Assembly: GCF_016918855.1 (NCBI RefSeq)
Contig: NZ_JADKYB010000020.1
Coordinates: 111,306 to 175,305 of the forward strand
DNA: 64,000 nt
Direction of reading: 5' to 3'
Origin: Actinacidiphila acididurans
GTDB lineage: Bacteria > Actinomycetota > Actinomycetes > Streptomycetales > Streptomycetaceae
Part shown: piece after piece, positions 1 through 8,604 of the stretch
How the letters are laid out: each line of letters opens with the position of its first letter
Position numbering within the stretch: position 1 is the first letter of the stretch
The notes under the pieces: generated by a model
Seen by the model: the letters and a program-made list of their open reading frames with translations, nothing else
Databases searched by the model: none
Told to the model about the DNA's origin: nothing
Position numbers and translations under genes: made by a program

Positions 1-57
1 GTTGAGGGACTCGCCTGCAAAGCGAGTTACGCCGGTTCGATTCCGGTCACGGCCTCC
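1..57 (+). tRNA. tRNA-Cys (GCA), 3' part only
   Basis: The window opens inside a tRNA gene. The anticodon stem CTCGC/GCGAG encloses the 7-base loop CTGCAAA, which gives anticodon GCA (Cys). It is followed by a variable loop, a T arm with the TTCGATT loop, the acceptor strand CACGGCC, discriminator T (U73 is expected for tRNA-Cys) and an encoded CCA. The 5' acceptor strand and D arm lie outside the window, so folding of the whole molecule could not be checked. Confidence 0.85.
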
Positions 58-61
58 AAGC

Positions 62-450
62 TTCACGTCCACGTCCGGACTCGCCTGCACTGTGCTTGTT
101 CAGCGGGCTCCGCCCGCGGAGAGTCACACCGGTTCGATTCCGGTCACGGCCTCCAAGCACCACATTCACGTCGAGACTCGCCTGCGCTGCGTGCCGCCCG
201 GACTCGCCTGCGCTGCGTGCCGTTGCGGGCTCTCGCGTATCGGGTCGGGGCAGTCGTCCATTACGAGGTCCTTGCAGAAGGTCGATGCGGGCCCCGTGAT
301 CAACGGAATTCTGCAATGCTCTCAGTCCGGCAACCCCCGGCCAGGGGCCGTCGACCGGTCCGCGGCCCGGGAAGCACTGCGGAACGGACGGACGGCGCCG
401 CGCGCGGGCGGGGAGGACGAACGGGGACGCGCGGGGAAGGAGGGACGCCG
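62..450 (+). repeat. Decayed tandem copies of the tRNA-Cys 3' half, then non-coding leader
   Basis: A 30-bp stretch covering the tRNA T arm, acceptor strand and CCA (32-61) is repeated exactly at 129-158. The anticodon-stem piece GGACTCGCCTGC occurs at 7-18, 77-88 and 200-211, and minus its first base at 175-185. In the second copy the anticodon loop and stem are destroyed, so no second functional tRNA is encoded. From about 225 to 450 I see no gene. A purine-rich ribosome-binding site for the next gene lies at 435-444. Confidence 0.7.
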
Positions 451-999
451 ATGGACGAGGCGTCGCTCGAACGGGCCGTCGTGGTCATCACCGGGGTCAT
501 GGCCTCGGGCAAGTCCACGGTGGCGCAATTGCTGGCCGAACGGCTGCCACGGGCGGTGCACGTGCGTGGTGACGTGTTCCGGCGGATGGTGGTCTCCGGG
601 CAGCGGGAGAGGGTGCCCGGCGGGGACGAGGAGGCCGCGGAGCAGTTGCGGTTGCGGTACCGGGCCACTGCGGCCACCGCAGATCTGTACGCCGCCGCCG
701 GCTGGACCGCGATCGTGCAGGACGTGGTACTCGGCGAGCATCTCGAGCCGTATCTCGCGGCGATCGGTACCAGGCCGCTCTATCTCGTGGTGCTCGCGCC
801 CAGCGCGGACGCGGTGGCCCGGCGGGAGGCCGGGCGGGCGAAGAGCGGTTACGGGTCCTGGACCGTGGGCGGGCTCGATCATGTGCTGCGGGACCGGACG
901 CCCAGGCTCGGGTTGTGGGTGGACAGTTCGGACCAGTCGCCGGAAGAAACGGTCGACGCGGTGATGGGTGGGCTCGCGGAGGCCCTGGTCGCGGGTTAG
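451..999 (+). CDS. AAA/P-loop phosphotransferase-like protein
   Basis: A 182-residue cytosolic protein with a P-loop near its N-terminus (GVMASGKST, about residues 15-23), followed by a short LAERL helix and a VRGDVFRRM segment typical of small kinase-type P-loop enzymes such as gluconate kinase or chloramphenicol phosphotransferase relatives. The C-terminal SGYGSWTVGGLDH and DSSDQSPEETVD segments resemble the lid and adenine-binding region of that superfamily. The substrate is unknown. The ATG at 451 was chosen because GGAAGGAGGG ends 6 bases upstream; the frame stays open further upstream but without a comparable site. It stands alone and converges on the molybdenum hydroxylase operon. Confidence 0.75.
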   Translation: MDEASLERAVVVITGVMASGKSTVAQLLAERLPRAVHVRGDVFRRMVVSGQRERVPGGDEEAAEQLRLRYRATAATADLYAAAGWTAIVQDVVLGEHLEPYLAAIGTRPLYLVVLAPSADAVARREAGRAKSGYGSWTVGGLDHVLRDRTPRLGLWVDSSDQSPEETVDAVMGGLAEALVAG

Positions 1000-1332
1000 G
1001 GCGCGCTCCCCCGGGCCTCGCCCTTAGCGGCAACCAGCTCGGGGAGTTCTGTGCGATGCCGGGTGTCCGTGCATTGTGGCTTGTCGCGCAGTTCCCCGCG
1101 CCCCTGAAGTTGCCGTGCTCCCGCACGGGCGTCCGTCTCCGGGCTCGGCCTTTGTGCGGCCCGCCTCGTCGGTCCGGGTGCGCCGTGGCTGGTCGCGCTC
1201 ACGCGGCGCCAGCCGCACATCGAAAACAGCCCCGCGCCCCTTGAAAGCCCAGCCCATCCGCAAGGGTCCCGGCGCCCCTCAAAGCCCAGCCCATCCGCAA
1301 GGGTCCCCCACCCCGCGGAAAGAGCCCCACCC
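1000..1332 (-). repeat. Streptomyces-type intergenic repeat (reverse orientation)
   Basis: This gap between two convergent genes carries no gene. It holds at least two units of an interspersed repeat also found at 14,958-15,085 and 18,258-18,715, here inverted. Shared words include AGCTCGGGG-GTTCTGTGC, TGTGGCTTGTCGCGC and CACGCGGCGCCAGCCGCA followed by CAGCCCCGCGCCCCT. After them a short tandem duplication (AAAGCCCAGCCCATCCGCAA, twice, 1,242-1,301) runs up to the stop codon of the next gene. Confidence 0.65.
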
Positions 1333-3642
1333 TCAGGGGTTCGCCGGGGGCTTGACGATCGCCGCCTGGGGGCGGATGGGGAGGCGGTTGACGGGGCGGC
1401 CGGTGGCGGCGCGGACCGCGGCGGCGACGGCGGCGGGGGAGGTGACGACGGGGACCGCGGAGACGGGCTTCGCGCCGAAGGGGGCGAGGACGTCGCGTTC
1501 TTCGACGAGGCGGACGATGCGGACATCGGGGGCGTCGAGGGCGGTGGGGAGCGGGTAGCCGGTGAAGGAGGGGCGTTTGACGATGCCGCGGGGGGCGCGC
1601 AGGTCTTCCATGAGGGCCAGGCCGACGCCCTGGGTGACGCCGGCCTCGATGCGGGCGGCGAGCTGGCGGGGGTTGAGGACGCGGCCGACGTCCTGGGCGA
1701 CGGCGAGTTCGACCACGCGGACCGCGCCGAGCTCGATGTCGACGTCGACCACCGCGCGGATCGCGCAGAACGCGAGGCCCACGAAGGCGTCGCCCTGGCC
1801 GACCTCGTCGAGCCGGTCGGTGGGGTGCGGGCGGCACTGCGCGGTGGCCCACAGCTCCTTGCCGTCCAGCGTCTCGGCGACGGTCGTGGACAGCACCCCG
1901 TCGTACGAGGTGATCTTGCCGTCGGCGATGGTGAGCAGCTCCACCGACATGCCGAACTGGGCGGCCAGCGGCTGGAGAAGCTGGGTGCGCACCATCTTCG
2001 CGGCGCGTTCGACCGCACCGGCCGACACCCAGGTGTGGCGGCCGCGGGCGGCGGGGCCGGCGGGCGGCTGATCGGTGTCGGAGCCGAGCACGCGGACGTC
2101 CTCGACGCCCAGCACTTCCTGGACGACCTGCCGGGCCAGGGTGGAGAAGCCCTGGCCGGTCTCGACGGCGGCGCAGATGACGGTGGCGCGCCCGTCGTGG
2201 ACGCGTACGGTCGCGGTGGACACCTCGTCGGTGCCCTCGGCGCCGAGCACGTGGACCATGCCGAGCGCGTAGCCGACGCCGCGCCGGACCGCGCCGGGCT
2301 CGCCGGCCCCCGCGGTGCCGCCGGGCAGCAGCCACTGCGACTCGTCCTCGCCGTCGGGCAGCGGCGGCAGGTCGGCGTCGCGGACCGCCGCGAGCAGTTC
2401 GCCGACCGGGGCCGGGCAGGTCACGGTCTGGCCGGTGGGCAGCAGGTCGCCGGTCGCCAGCACGTTGCGCATCCTCAACTCGGCCGGGTCCAGGCCGAGT
2501 TTGGCGGCGAGCTTGTCCATCTGGCCCTCGTAGGCGGCGCACACCTGGAGCGCGCCCTCGCCGCGTACGTGGCCGGAGGGCGGGTTGTTGGTGCGGACCG
2601 CCCAGCCCTCGACGAAGACGTGCGGGACGACGTAGGGGCCGGCGGCGAAGGCGACCGCGGCGGCCAGCGCGTCGGAGGAGGTGTCGGCATAGGCGCCGGC
2701 GTCGAGCAGGATCTGCGCCTCGACCTTGAGCAGGCGGCCGTCGGCGTCCGCGTGGTGGCGGTAGCGCAGCAGGGTGGGGTGGCGGTGGGCGTGGCCGAGG
2801 AAGGACTCCTCGCGGGTGGCGACGAACTTCACCGGGCAGCCGGTCTTCAGCGCCAAGAGGCCGAGCGGGAGTTGGACGCCGGGGTCCTCGCGGTCGCCCA
2901 TGGCGCCGGGCACGCCGGTGACGACGACCTTGACGCGGTCGGCCTCCAGGCCGAAGCAAGCGGCGGCCAGGTCGCGGTCGGCGTGCGGGTCGGTGGAGGC
3001 GACGTAGAGTTCCACGCCGCCGTCCGGGCGGGGCACGGCCAGGCCCGCTTCGGCGCCGATGGGGGCGGGGTCCTGGCGGCCGACCCGGTACAGGCCCTCC
3101 ACCACGACCTCGCCGATCGCCTCGGGGTCGCCGAACCGCAGCGGGATGTGCCGGATCAGGTTGCCGTCGGGGTGCAGCGGTTCGGCGGCGAACGCCTTCT
3201 CCGGGTCGGTGACCGGTTCCAGCACCTCGTACTCGACCAGGATCGCGGCGGCGGCCAGCCGCGCGGTGTCCGGGTGGTCGGCGGCGACGGCGGCGATCGG
3301 CTCGCCGTGGTGGCGCACCATGTCCTTGGCGAAGACCGGCCGGTCGGCGACCCGCCGGCCGTGCATGGGCTCGCCGGGTACGTCCTCGTGGGTGACCACG
3401 GCCCGCACCCCGGGCATGGCCAGCGCCTCGGCGGTGTCGATCCGTACGATCCGCGCGTGCGGGTGCGGGGAGCGCAGCACCGCGGCCCACAGCAGGCCCT
3501 CGGCCCACAGGTCGGCGGCATAGGGGTACGTGCCCTGCGCCTTGGGCAGCGCGTCGGCGGACGGCACGGACGCCCCGATCCCGTGCGGCGGCGCCCCTTC
3601 GGCCAGCCCACCGGCCACGGGCGTCCCCTCGATCACGCTCAT
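1333..3642 (-). CDS. Molybdenum hydroxylase (xanthine dehydrogenase-type) large Mo-cofactor subunit
   Basis: This 769-residue protein is the catalytic subunit of a xanthine dehydrogenase/CoxL-type molybdenum hydroxylase, which hydroxylates purines or related heterocycles. The N-terminal ald_Xan_dh_C-like domain (GTYPYAADL, LRSPHPHARI, about residues 35-150) is followed by molybdopterin-binding segments including GVPGAMGDRED, VRGEGALQVC, ETGQGFSTLARQV and a C-terminal GVTQGVGLALMED motif. The protein is cytosolic. It is the last gene of a minus-strand operon; its ATG lies inside the ATGA stop/start overlap with the preceding 142-codon frame, with GGAGG 6 bases upstream. The true substrate cannot be read from sequence, although purine catabolism is the usual role. 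Confidence 0.88.
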   Translation of the reverse strand: MSVIEGTPVAGGLAEGAPPHGIGASVPSADALPKAQGTYPYAADLWAEGLLWAAVLRSPHPHARIVRIDTAEALAMPGVRAVVTHEDVPGEPMHGRRVADRPVFAKDMVRHHGEPIAAVAADHPDTARLAAAAILVEYEVLEPVTDPEKAFAAEPLHPDGNLIRHIPLRFGDPEAIGEVVVEGLYRVGRQDPAPIGAEAGLAVPRPDGGVELYVASTDPHADRDLAAACFGLEADRVKVVVTGVPGAMGDREDPGVQLPLGLLALKTGCPVKFVATREESFLGHAHRHPTLLRYRHHADADGRLLKVEAQILLDAGAYADTSSDALAAAVAFAAGPYVVPHVFVEGWAVRTNNPPSGHVRGEGALQVCAAYEGQMDKLAAKLGLDPAELRMRNVLATGDLLPTGQTVTCPAPVGELLAAVRDADLPPLPDGEDESQWLLPGGTAGAGEPGAVRRGVGYALGMVHVLGAEGTDEVSTATVRVHDGRATVICAAVETGQGFSTLARQVVQEVLGVEDVRVLGSDTDQPPAGPAARGRHTWVSAGAVERAAKMVRTQLLQPLAAQFGMSVELLTIADGKITSYDGVLSTTVAETLDGKELWATAQCRPHPTDRLDEVGQGDAFVGLAFCAIRAVVDVDIELGAVRVVELAVAQDVGRVLNPRQLAARIEAGVTQGVGLALMEDLRAPRGIVKRPSFTGYPLPTALDAPDVRIVRLVEERDVLAPFGAKPVSAVPVVTSPAAVAAAVRAATGRPVNRLPIRPQAAIVKPPANP

Positions 3643-4067
3643 GCGACGCCTCCGTCCTGCGTGCTGTCCGGATGACCGGCCCCGGGCCGGGCGAGTACGG
3701 CGTTACGACCTCCCGCGCGGCCCGCGGCACGGCGGCCGGGCGCGGTGGCCGAAGCGTTTACGGAGCCGTCCGGCCCGGCGAACCCGGGGGCGGTCCGGGC
3801 CCGCGGCCGTCCCGTGGCAGAGGCCGACCCCGGCGTACGGACCGGCTGTGCGACCGTACGTGCCCCGCGGCGGCCGGCCGGCGGTACCGAACCGGCGATG
3901 CGGGCGAGCCCGCGGCCCCTCGGCTCGGCGGTCCGGGCCCCCGGCCGCCTCGTGACAGCGGCCGACCCCGGTGTACGGACCGGCTGCGCCGCCGTACGGG
4001 TGCCCGGGCGTGCGCCGGTGTGCGCCGGCGGGGGGGCCGTACCCGGGAGGGGACGGGCTGGGGTCAT
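3639..4067 (-). CDS. Unrecognised 142-aa Pro/Arg/Ala-rich protein inside the Mo-hydroxylase operon
   Basis: A frame of 142 codons fills exactly the space between the iron-sulfur and Mo subunit genes. Its ATG overlaps the upstream stop in ATGA (4064-4067) and its stop overlaps the downstream start in ATGA (3639-3642). A GGAGG sits 7 bases before the ATG. The product is rich in Pro, Arg, Ala and Gly with no recognisable domain. It contains an internal duplication, AQPVRTPGSA, near residues 27 and 73, each copy followed by a basic stretch. It may be a real low-complexity accessory protein or a repeat-expanded linker kept open for translational coupling. I know of no family match. Confidence 0.55.
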   Translation of the reverse strand: MTPARPLPGTAPPPAHTGARPGTRTAAQPVRTPGSAAVTRRPGARTAEPRGRGLARIAGSVPPAGRRGARTVAQPVRTPGSASATGRPRARTAPGFAGPDGSVNASATAPGRRAAGRAGGRNAVLARPGAGHPDSTQDGGVA

Positions 4068-5776
4068 GCGGTGGCCTCCGGGGCGCCGGTCCTGGCCTGG
4101 TGGGGGACGCGGACCGGGTCGGAGTCGGCGGGGGTGCCGTCCTCGTCGGTGCCGCGCTCGGTGACGACCTGGCGGACGGCGTCCAGCACCCCGCGATAGC
4201 CCGAGCAGCGGCACAGGTTGCCGCTGATCGCCTGGCGTACGTCCAGGTCGGTGGGGTGGTGGTTGCCTTCGAGCAGGTCGTGGACGGTCATGGCCAGGCC
4301 CGGGATGCAGAAGCCGCACTGCACGGCGCCGCATTCGGCGAGGGCGCGCTGCACGTCGGAGGGGCGGCCGTCCACGGTCAGGCCCTCGACGGTACGGACC
4401 TCGCTGCCGGCCGCGGTGGCCGCGGGCACCAGGCAGGAGGCGACGAGCCGGCCGTCGACCTGCACCGAGCAGGCCCCGCACTCGCCCTGCTCGCAGCCGT
4501 CCTTGGCGCCGGCCAGGCCCAGCCGCTCGCGCAGCACGTACAGCAGCGACTCGCCGAGCCAGGCGTCGGTGACCGGCCGGTCGGTGCCGTTGACCCGCAG
4601 CATGTACGAGGCGACCGGGTGCTCGCTGCGGGTCGGCTCGGCGGGCTCGGGTTCCGGTTCGGGCGCGGCCTCGTCGTCGGTCTCCGGAGCGTCCAGCGCG
4701 CCCGCAGCGTCCGAAGTGTTCTGTGCGTCCGCCGCGGATGCCTCGGGAGGGAGCGGCTGCGCGGCACCGGGCGGCGCCGCCGGGTCGCCCTCGGGCAGGT
4801 CCGGGTGCGAGCCGGCCGCCTCGGGGGCGGGCCCCTCGGGGACCACGGCCTCGGGGAGGGGCTGCGGCGCGTAGGGGGCGGACGGGTCGGGCAGCGGGTC
4901 GCCGGCCGTCGGGAAGGACGTACCGGCCTCGGCGGCCAGTCCCGCGTCGGGCGCGGCGGCGTCCAGGGTGTGTGGAGCGGCCACCGCCGGGTCGTCGGGG
5001 TGGGCGGCCGGGGGCTCCACCCGCTCGGGGTCGTCCACCACGCCGGCCCAGGCGGCGTCGGCGGCCGGGGCGTGCGCGGGCAGCCAGGGCACGCCCCCGC
5101 TCTCGGGACCGGTGAACGCCGGCCACTCGCCGGTGAGATGGTCGCCGGAGCCGGAGCCGGCGCCGCGGTACACCGACGGGAAGTCCCCCGGCGCCTCGGT
5201 GCGCGGCGCCTGCGTGTGCAGGGCTTCGATGTGCGGGACTTCCGTATGCGGGGCTTCGATGTGCGGCGCTTCCGTGTGCACGGCCTCGGCGTGCGCCGCT
5301 TCCACGTGCGCCTGCCGGGCGGCGGCCCTGGCCGCTTCGGCGGCCTGCGCAGCCTCCGCGGCCGCCGCTTGGGCCGCCTGCGCGGCCTGTGCCGCCGCGG
5401 CCCCCTGCCCGAACATCCCCGCGGGGAAGGACTGGGTGGTGGGCGGGGCGGGCGAGGGCGCCTGGTCCCAGGCGGACGGGGAGTAGCTGCCGAGCGTGTA
5501 CTCCCCCGATTCCACGTCCGGTTCGTCCCTGATGACCGGGATCGTCCACGCGGTGGCGGGGTCGGCCGGATCGGCACCGGACTGGTCGGGGGGCGCGGCC
5601 GGGCCGACCGGGCCGTGCGCGCCCAGCGGGTCCTCGCCGGGCCGCGGCTGCGGCGGGATCTGCGCGGCGAAGGAGACGTGCATGGTCTGGTCGGGGTCGT
5701 AGTCCCCGCCGCCCGGAACGGGCTGCCAGGCCCCGGAGTTGCCGGGCACGCCCGGCTGCTGCGGCTGGTCGGTCAT
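4064..5776 (-). CDS. 2Fe-2S subunit of the molybdenum hydroxylase with a giant N-terminal extension
   Basis: The last 180 or so residues form a complete XdhC/CoxS-type subunit: a plant-type 2Fe-2S cluster motif (GCEQGECGACSV, near residue 425), then the second cluster motifs CGFCIPG (about 488) and CRCSGY (about 524), carrying electrons between the Mo centre and FAD. Such subunits are usually 150-200 residues; this one is 570. The first roughly 385 residues are low complexity: Ala-rich AAQAAQ helical repeats, a six-fold HTEAP/HIEAP-type repeat and Pro/Ala/Asp/Glu-rich stretches. The ATG at 5776 overlaps the FAD subunit stop (ATGA) and has GGGAGGG 8 bases upstream, so the extension is most likely translated. 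Confidence 0.85.
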   Translation of the reverse strand: MTDQPQQPGVPGNSGAWQPVPGGGDYDPDQTMHVSFAAQIPPQPRPGEDPLGAHGPVGPAAPPDQSGADPADPATAWTIPVIRDEPDVESGEYTLGSYSPSAWDQAPSPAPPTTQSFPAGMFGQGAAAAQAAQAAQAAAAEAAQAAEAARAAARQAHVEAAHAEAVHTEAPHIEAPHTEVPHIEALHTQAPRTEAPGDFPSVYRGAGSGSGDHLTGEWPAFTGPESGGVPWLPAHAPAADAAWAGVVDDPERVEPPAAHPDDPAVAAPHTLDAAAPDAGLAAEAGTSFPTAGDPLPDPSAPYAPQPLPEAVVPEGPAPEAAGSHPDLPEGDPAAPPGAAQPLPPEASAADAQNTSDAAGALDAPETDDEAAPEPEPEPAEPTRSEHPVASYMLRVNGTDRPVTDAWLGESLLYVLRERLGLAGAKDGCEQGECGACSVQVDGRLVASCLVPAATAAGSEVRTVEGLTVDGRPSDVQRALAECGAVQCGFCIPGLAMTVHDLLEGNHHPTDLDVRQAISGNLCRCSGYRGVLDAVRQVVTERGTDEDGTPADSDPVRVPHQARTGAPEATA

Positions 5777-6645
5777 GCCAGAGCCCTCCCGAGCGCTCGG
5801 CGGGACAGTGTGGCCACGGTACGCCGCAGTTGCACCGCGGCGGGCGGCAGTTCGACCCCGGGCTGATCGGGGATGCAGGCCGCCGCCACGTACTCCCCGA
5901 AGGCCGTGCAGGCCTCGGGCGCGAGCGTACGCTCCCCGTCCCAGTCGATCAGTCCGGCCACCCACTGCTCGGCCTCCAGGGGCCGCAGCGGCACCGGCGC
6001 GACCGCGCCGACCGAGCAGCGCACCTGGCGCCGGGCCGGGTCGACGACCAGGGCCACCGAGGCGGTGGCGCGGCCGGGCCCGGTGCGGCCGGTGGCTTTC
6101 AGGAAGGTCTGCGGGGCGTGCAGCAGCGGGATGCGGACGAAGGCCAGCAGTTCGCCGGGGCGCAGCGGGTCCATGCCGGTGAGCAGGTGGCTGACCGGCA
6201 GTTCGCGGTCGCCCTCCGGCCCGGCGAGGATCACGCTCGCCTCCAGCGCGGCCAGCACCGGCAGCGCGTCGCCGGTCGGGGCCGCGGTCACGATGTTGCC
6301 CCCGAGGGTGCCGGCGTTGCGGATCTGCGGCGGGCCGGCCGAGCGAGCGGCGGCGGCCAGCGCCGGGATCAGCGCGGCGAAGTCGGGGCGGCCCATCCGG
6401 GCGTGGGTCAGGCCCGCGCCCAGCAGCGCGGCACCGTCGGCGTACTGCCAGCCGCGGATCTCGCTGATCCGGCCGAGCCCGACCAGCGCGGCCGGGCGCA
6501 GCAGGCCGGAGTTGACGGCCGCCATCAGGTCGGTGCCGCCGGCGACCGGCACGGCGCTGGGCATGGCGGCCAGTGCCGCCACGGCCTCGTCGAGCGAGGA
6601 CGGCAGCGTGACGTTCTCCGCCGCCTGTCCTGCATACGTGCTCAC
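5773..6645 (-). CDS. FAD-binding subunit of the molybdenum hydroxylase
   Basis: A 290-residue CoxM/XdhB-type subunit that holds FAD and passes electrons to NAD+ or another acceptor. The hallmark motifs are present: PVAGGTDLM (about residues 33-41) and the pyrophosphate-binding segment IRNAGTLGGNIVTAAPTGD (about 108-126), followed by the C-terminal CO_deh_flav_C region. It starts with GTG at 6645, with GGAAGG 9 bases upstream. It is the first gene of the operon and overlaps the iron-sulfur gene by 4 bp. Confidence 0.9.
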   Translation of the reverse strand: MSTYAGQAAENVTLPSSLDEAVAALAAMPSAVPVAGGTDLMAAVNSGLLRPAALVGLGRISEIRGWQYADGAALLGAGLTHARMGRPDFAALIPALAAAARSAGPPQIRNAGTLGGNIVTAAPTGDALPVLAALEASVILAGPEGDRELPVSHLLTGMDPLRPGELLAFVRIPLLHAPQTFLKATGRTGPGRATASVALVVDPARRQVRCSVGAVAPVPLRPLEAEQWVAGLIDWDGERTLAPEACTAFGEYVAAACIPDQPGVELPPAAVQLRRTVATLSRRALGRALA

Positions 6646-6947
6646 GCCGCTGCCCCTTCCCGGCTTCCTGCGTCACGCGGTAGCCGTACGGTACGTGCTG
6701 ACAGCCCGGACGTGGCAACTCTGGCACATGTTCCCCGGTGGTGAGCGCGTGGGTCCATGACGTACCGGTCCGTCCGCCACGGGCCCGAACGCACCGACCT
6801 GCCGGTACGGCCGGTTGTGCGGTGGTCGCCGGGGCCCGGGGGTGTCGCCGTGGTACGTACGGGGTCCACGGTGCCAGGTGGACGCGGGTGCCGGCAGCCG
6901 ATCGCGGAAAGTCCGACAAATACTCTGACAATAACTTTGACAATGGC
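6646..6947 (-). promoter_or_regulatory. Promoter region of the Mo-hydroxylase operon with a 12-bp-period AT-rich repeat
   Basis: This gap separates the hexosaminidase stop from the hydroxylase operon start. At 6,915-6,950 three near-identical 12-mers lie head to tail: GACAAATACTCT, GACAATAACTTT and GACAATGGCTCA. Read on the operon strand they place TTGTC every 12 bp. The stretch is strikingly AT-rich for this genome, as expected for an operator or promoter. No gene is evident in the gap. Confidence 0.45.
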
Positions 6948-8585
6948 TCACCCCACCGGGGGCGGGCCCGGCTTCGGGCGGCCGGGAATGCCGGGGCGGC
7001 GCTGCCAGGGGCGCGGGCCGCCGGGCGGGCGGTATTCCACGCCGAGGGCGTCGAGCCGGGCGTAGTGGGTGGTCATCCGGCGCTCGAAGCCGGGCCAGTC
7101 GCGCTCGGCGGGGGCGGGCAGCGGGGTCCAGGCGACCTCGGCGAAGGCGGCCAGCCGCGGGAAGGCCATGTAGTCCACCACCCGGACCGAGTCCATCACC
7201 TCGGTCCACGCGTTGGCCTGGGTGCCGATGACGTGCCGGGCCTCGTCCTCGGTGAGGTCGCCGGGCACCGGCTCGAACCGGTAGACGTCCTCCAGGGTGC
7301 GGGCGTGGGCGATCGGCACCGGCTCGTCGGGGTCCTCGGACTGCCGCCAGTCCAGGTAGACGTGGCTCTGCGGGCACATCACCACGTCGTGCCCGGCCCG
7401 GGCGGCGGCGATGCCGCCGCTGTAGCCGCGCCAGGAGGCGACGGCGGCGCCGGGGGCGAGGCCGCCCTCCAGGATCTCGTCCCAGCCGATCAGCCGCCGG
7501 CCGCGCTCGGCGAGCCACCGGTCGAAGTGCCGGATCAGCCAGCTCTGCAGCTCGTCCTCGTCCTTCAGCTCGAGCTCCACGATGCGGTCCTTGGCGGTGA
7601 CCGAGGACTGCCACTGCTCCTTGGGGCACTCGTCGCCGCCGACGTGGACGAACTCGCCGGGAAAGATCTCCAGCAGCTCGGTGAGGACGTTCTCGTAGAA
7701 GCGCAGGGTGTCCTCGGTGGGGGCCAGCACATTGGGGTTGACGCCCCAGCTGGTGAGCACCCCGAGTTCGGTGGTGTCGATCACGTCGGCGTTGCCGAGT
7801 TCGGGGTAGGCGGCGATGGCGGCCTGGGAGTGGCCGGGGATGTCCACCTCGGGGACGACGGTGATGTGCCGCTCGGCGGCGTAGGCGACGATCTCGCGCA
7901 GGTCGTCCTGGGTGTAGTAGCCGCCGTGCGGGCGCTCGTCCCACACCTGGGACTCGCGCAGGCCCACCTTGGTGCGCGTCCGCCAGGCGCCGACCTCGGT
8001 CAGGCGCGGGTACTGCCGGATCTCCACCCGCCAGCCCTGGTCGTCGGTCAGGTGCAGGTGGAGCACGTTGAGCTTGTGGGCGGCCATCAGGTCCAGGTAG
8101 CGCAGCACCACGTCCTTGGGCATGAAGTGGCGGGCCACGTCCAGCATGAAGCCGCGCCAGCCGAAGCGGGGCGCGTCCTGGAGGTGCAGGGCGGGCACCC
8201 GCCAGGTGCGGCCCCGGCCCAGCGGAGCGCGGCGGTACGCGTCCGGGCCGAGGAGCTGGCGCAGGGTCTGCGCGCCCCAGAAGACGCCGGCAGGGCCCGC
8301 GCCGGTGATCCGTACGCCCGAGGACGGGTCCACGGTGATCCGGTACGCCTCCGGGCCGCCGGGTACGTGCTCGTCGATCGCCAGCCGCACCACCCCGTCG
8401 GCCGACCGCTCCCCCGGGGCGAACGCCAGCCCGGTGGCCGCGCCCAGCACCCCTCTCATCCACCGCGCCACCGCCTCCGTCCCCGGCCCTGCGGCCAGCA
8501 CGGTCCCTGCCGTGAGCGTGAAGCCGTCCTCTTCCGAATACGCGGTGACGTGGCGGGGGTGCGGGATGAGATCCATGGAGGTCAT
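6948..8585 (-). CDS. Beta-N-acetylhexosaminidase, GH20 family
   Basis: A 545-residue exo-glycosidase releasing terminal N-acetylglucosamine from chitin or peptidoglycan-type oligosaccharides. Residues 1-130 form the GH20b N-terminal domain. The catalytic barrel follows, with FMLDVARHFMP and the Asp-Glu catalytic pair in HVGGDECPKEQW near residue 315, plus later GWDEIL and QANAWTE motifs. No signal peptide is visible, so it is likely intracellular and acts on imported sugars. The ATG at 8585 was chosen because GGAGG lies 4 bases upstream; an in-frame ATG at 8612 falls inside the putative operator and lacks a site. Confidence 0.9.
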   Translation of the reverse strand: MTSMDLIPHPRHVTAYSEEDGFTLTAGTVLAAGPGTEAVARWMRGVLGAATGLAFAPGERSADGVVRLAIDEHVPGGPEAYRITVDPSSGVRITGAGPAGVFWGAQTLRQLLGPDAYRRAPLGRGRTWRVPALHLQDAPRFGWRGFMLDVARHFMPKDVVLRYLDLMAAHKLNVLHLHLTDDQGWRVEIRQYPRLTEVGAWRTRTKVGLRESQVWDERPHGGYYTQDDLREIVAYAAERHITVVPEVDIPGHSQAAIAAYPELGNADVIDTTELGVLTSWGVNPNVLAPTEDTLRFYENVLTELLEIFPGEFVHVGGDECPKEQWQSSVTAKDRIVELELKDEDELQSWLIRHFDRWLAERGRRLIGWDEILEGGLAPGAAVASWRGYSGGIAAARAGHDVVMCPQSHVYLDWRQSEDPDEPVPIAHARTLEDVYRFEPVPGDLTEDEARHVIGTQANAWTEVMDSVRVVDYMAFPRLAAFAEVAWTPLPAPAERDWPGFERRMTTHYARLDALGVEYRPPGGPRPWQRRPGIPGRPKPGPPPVG

Positions 8586-8604
8586 CCTGCCTCCAGCATG
8601 GTCG

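Noticed and set aside
96..158. Second tRNA-Cys
   Set aside because: Only the T arm and acceptor 3' strand survive; the anticodon stem and loop are destroyed.
1199..3730. 843-codon minus-strand frame overlapping the Mo subunit
   Set aside because: It is a shifted frame of the Mo subunit gene, Arg/Gly-rich, with no motifs and no suitable start.
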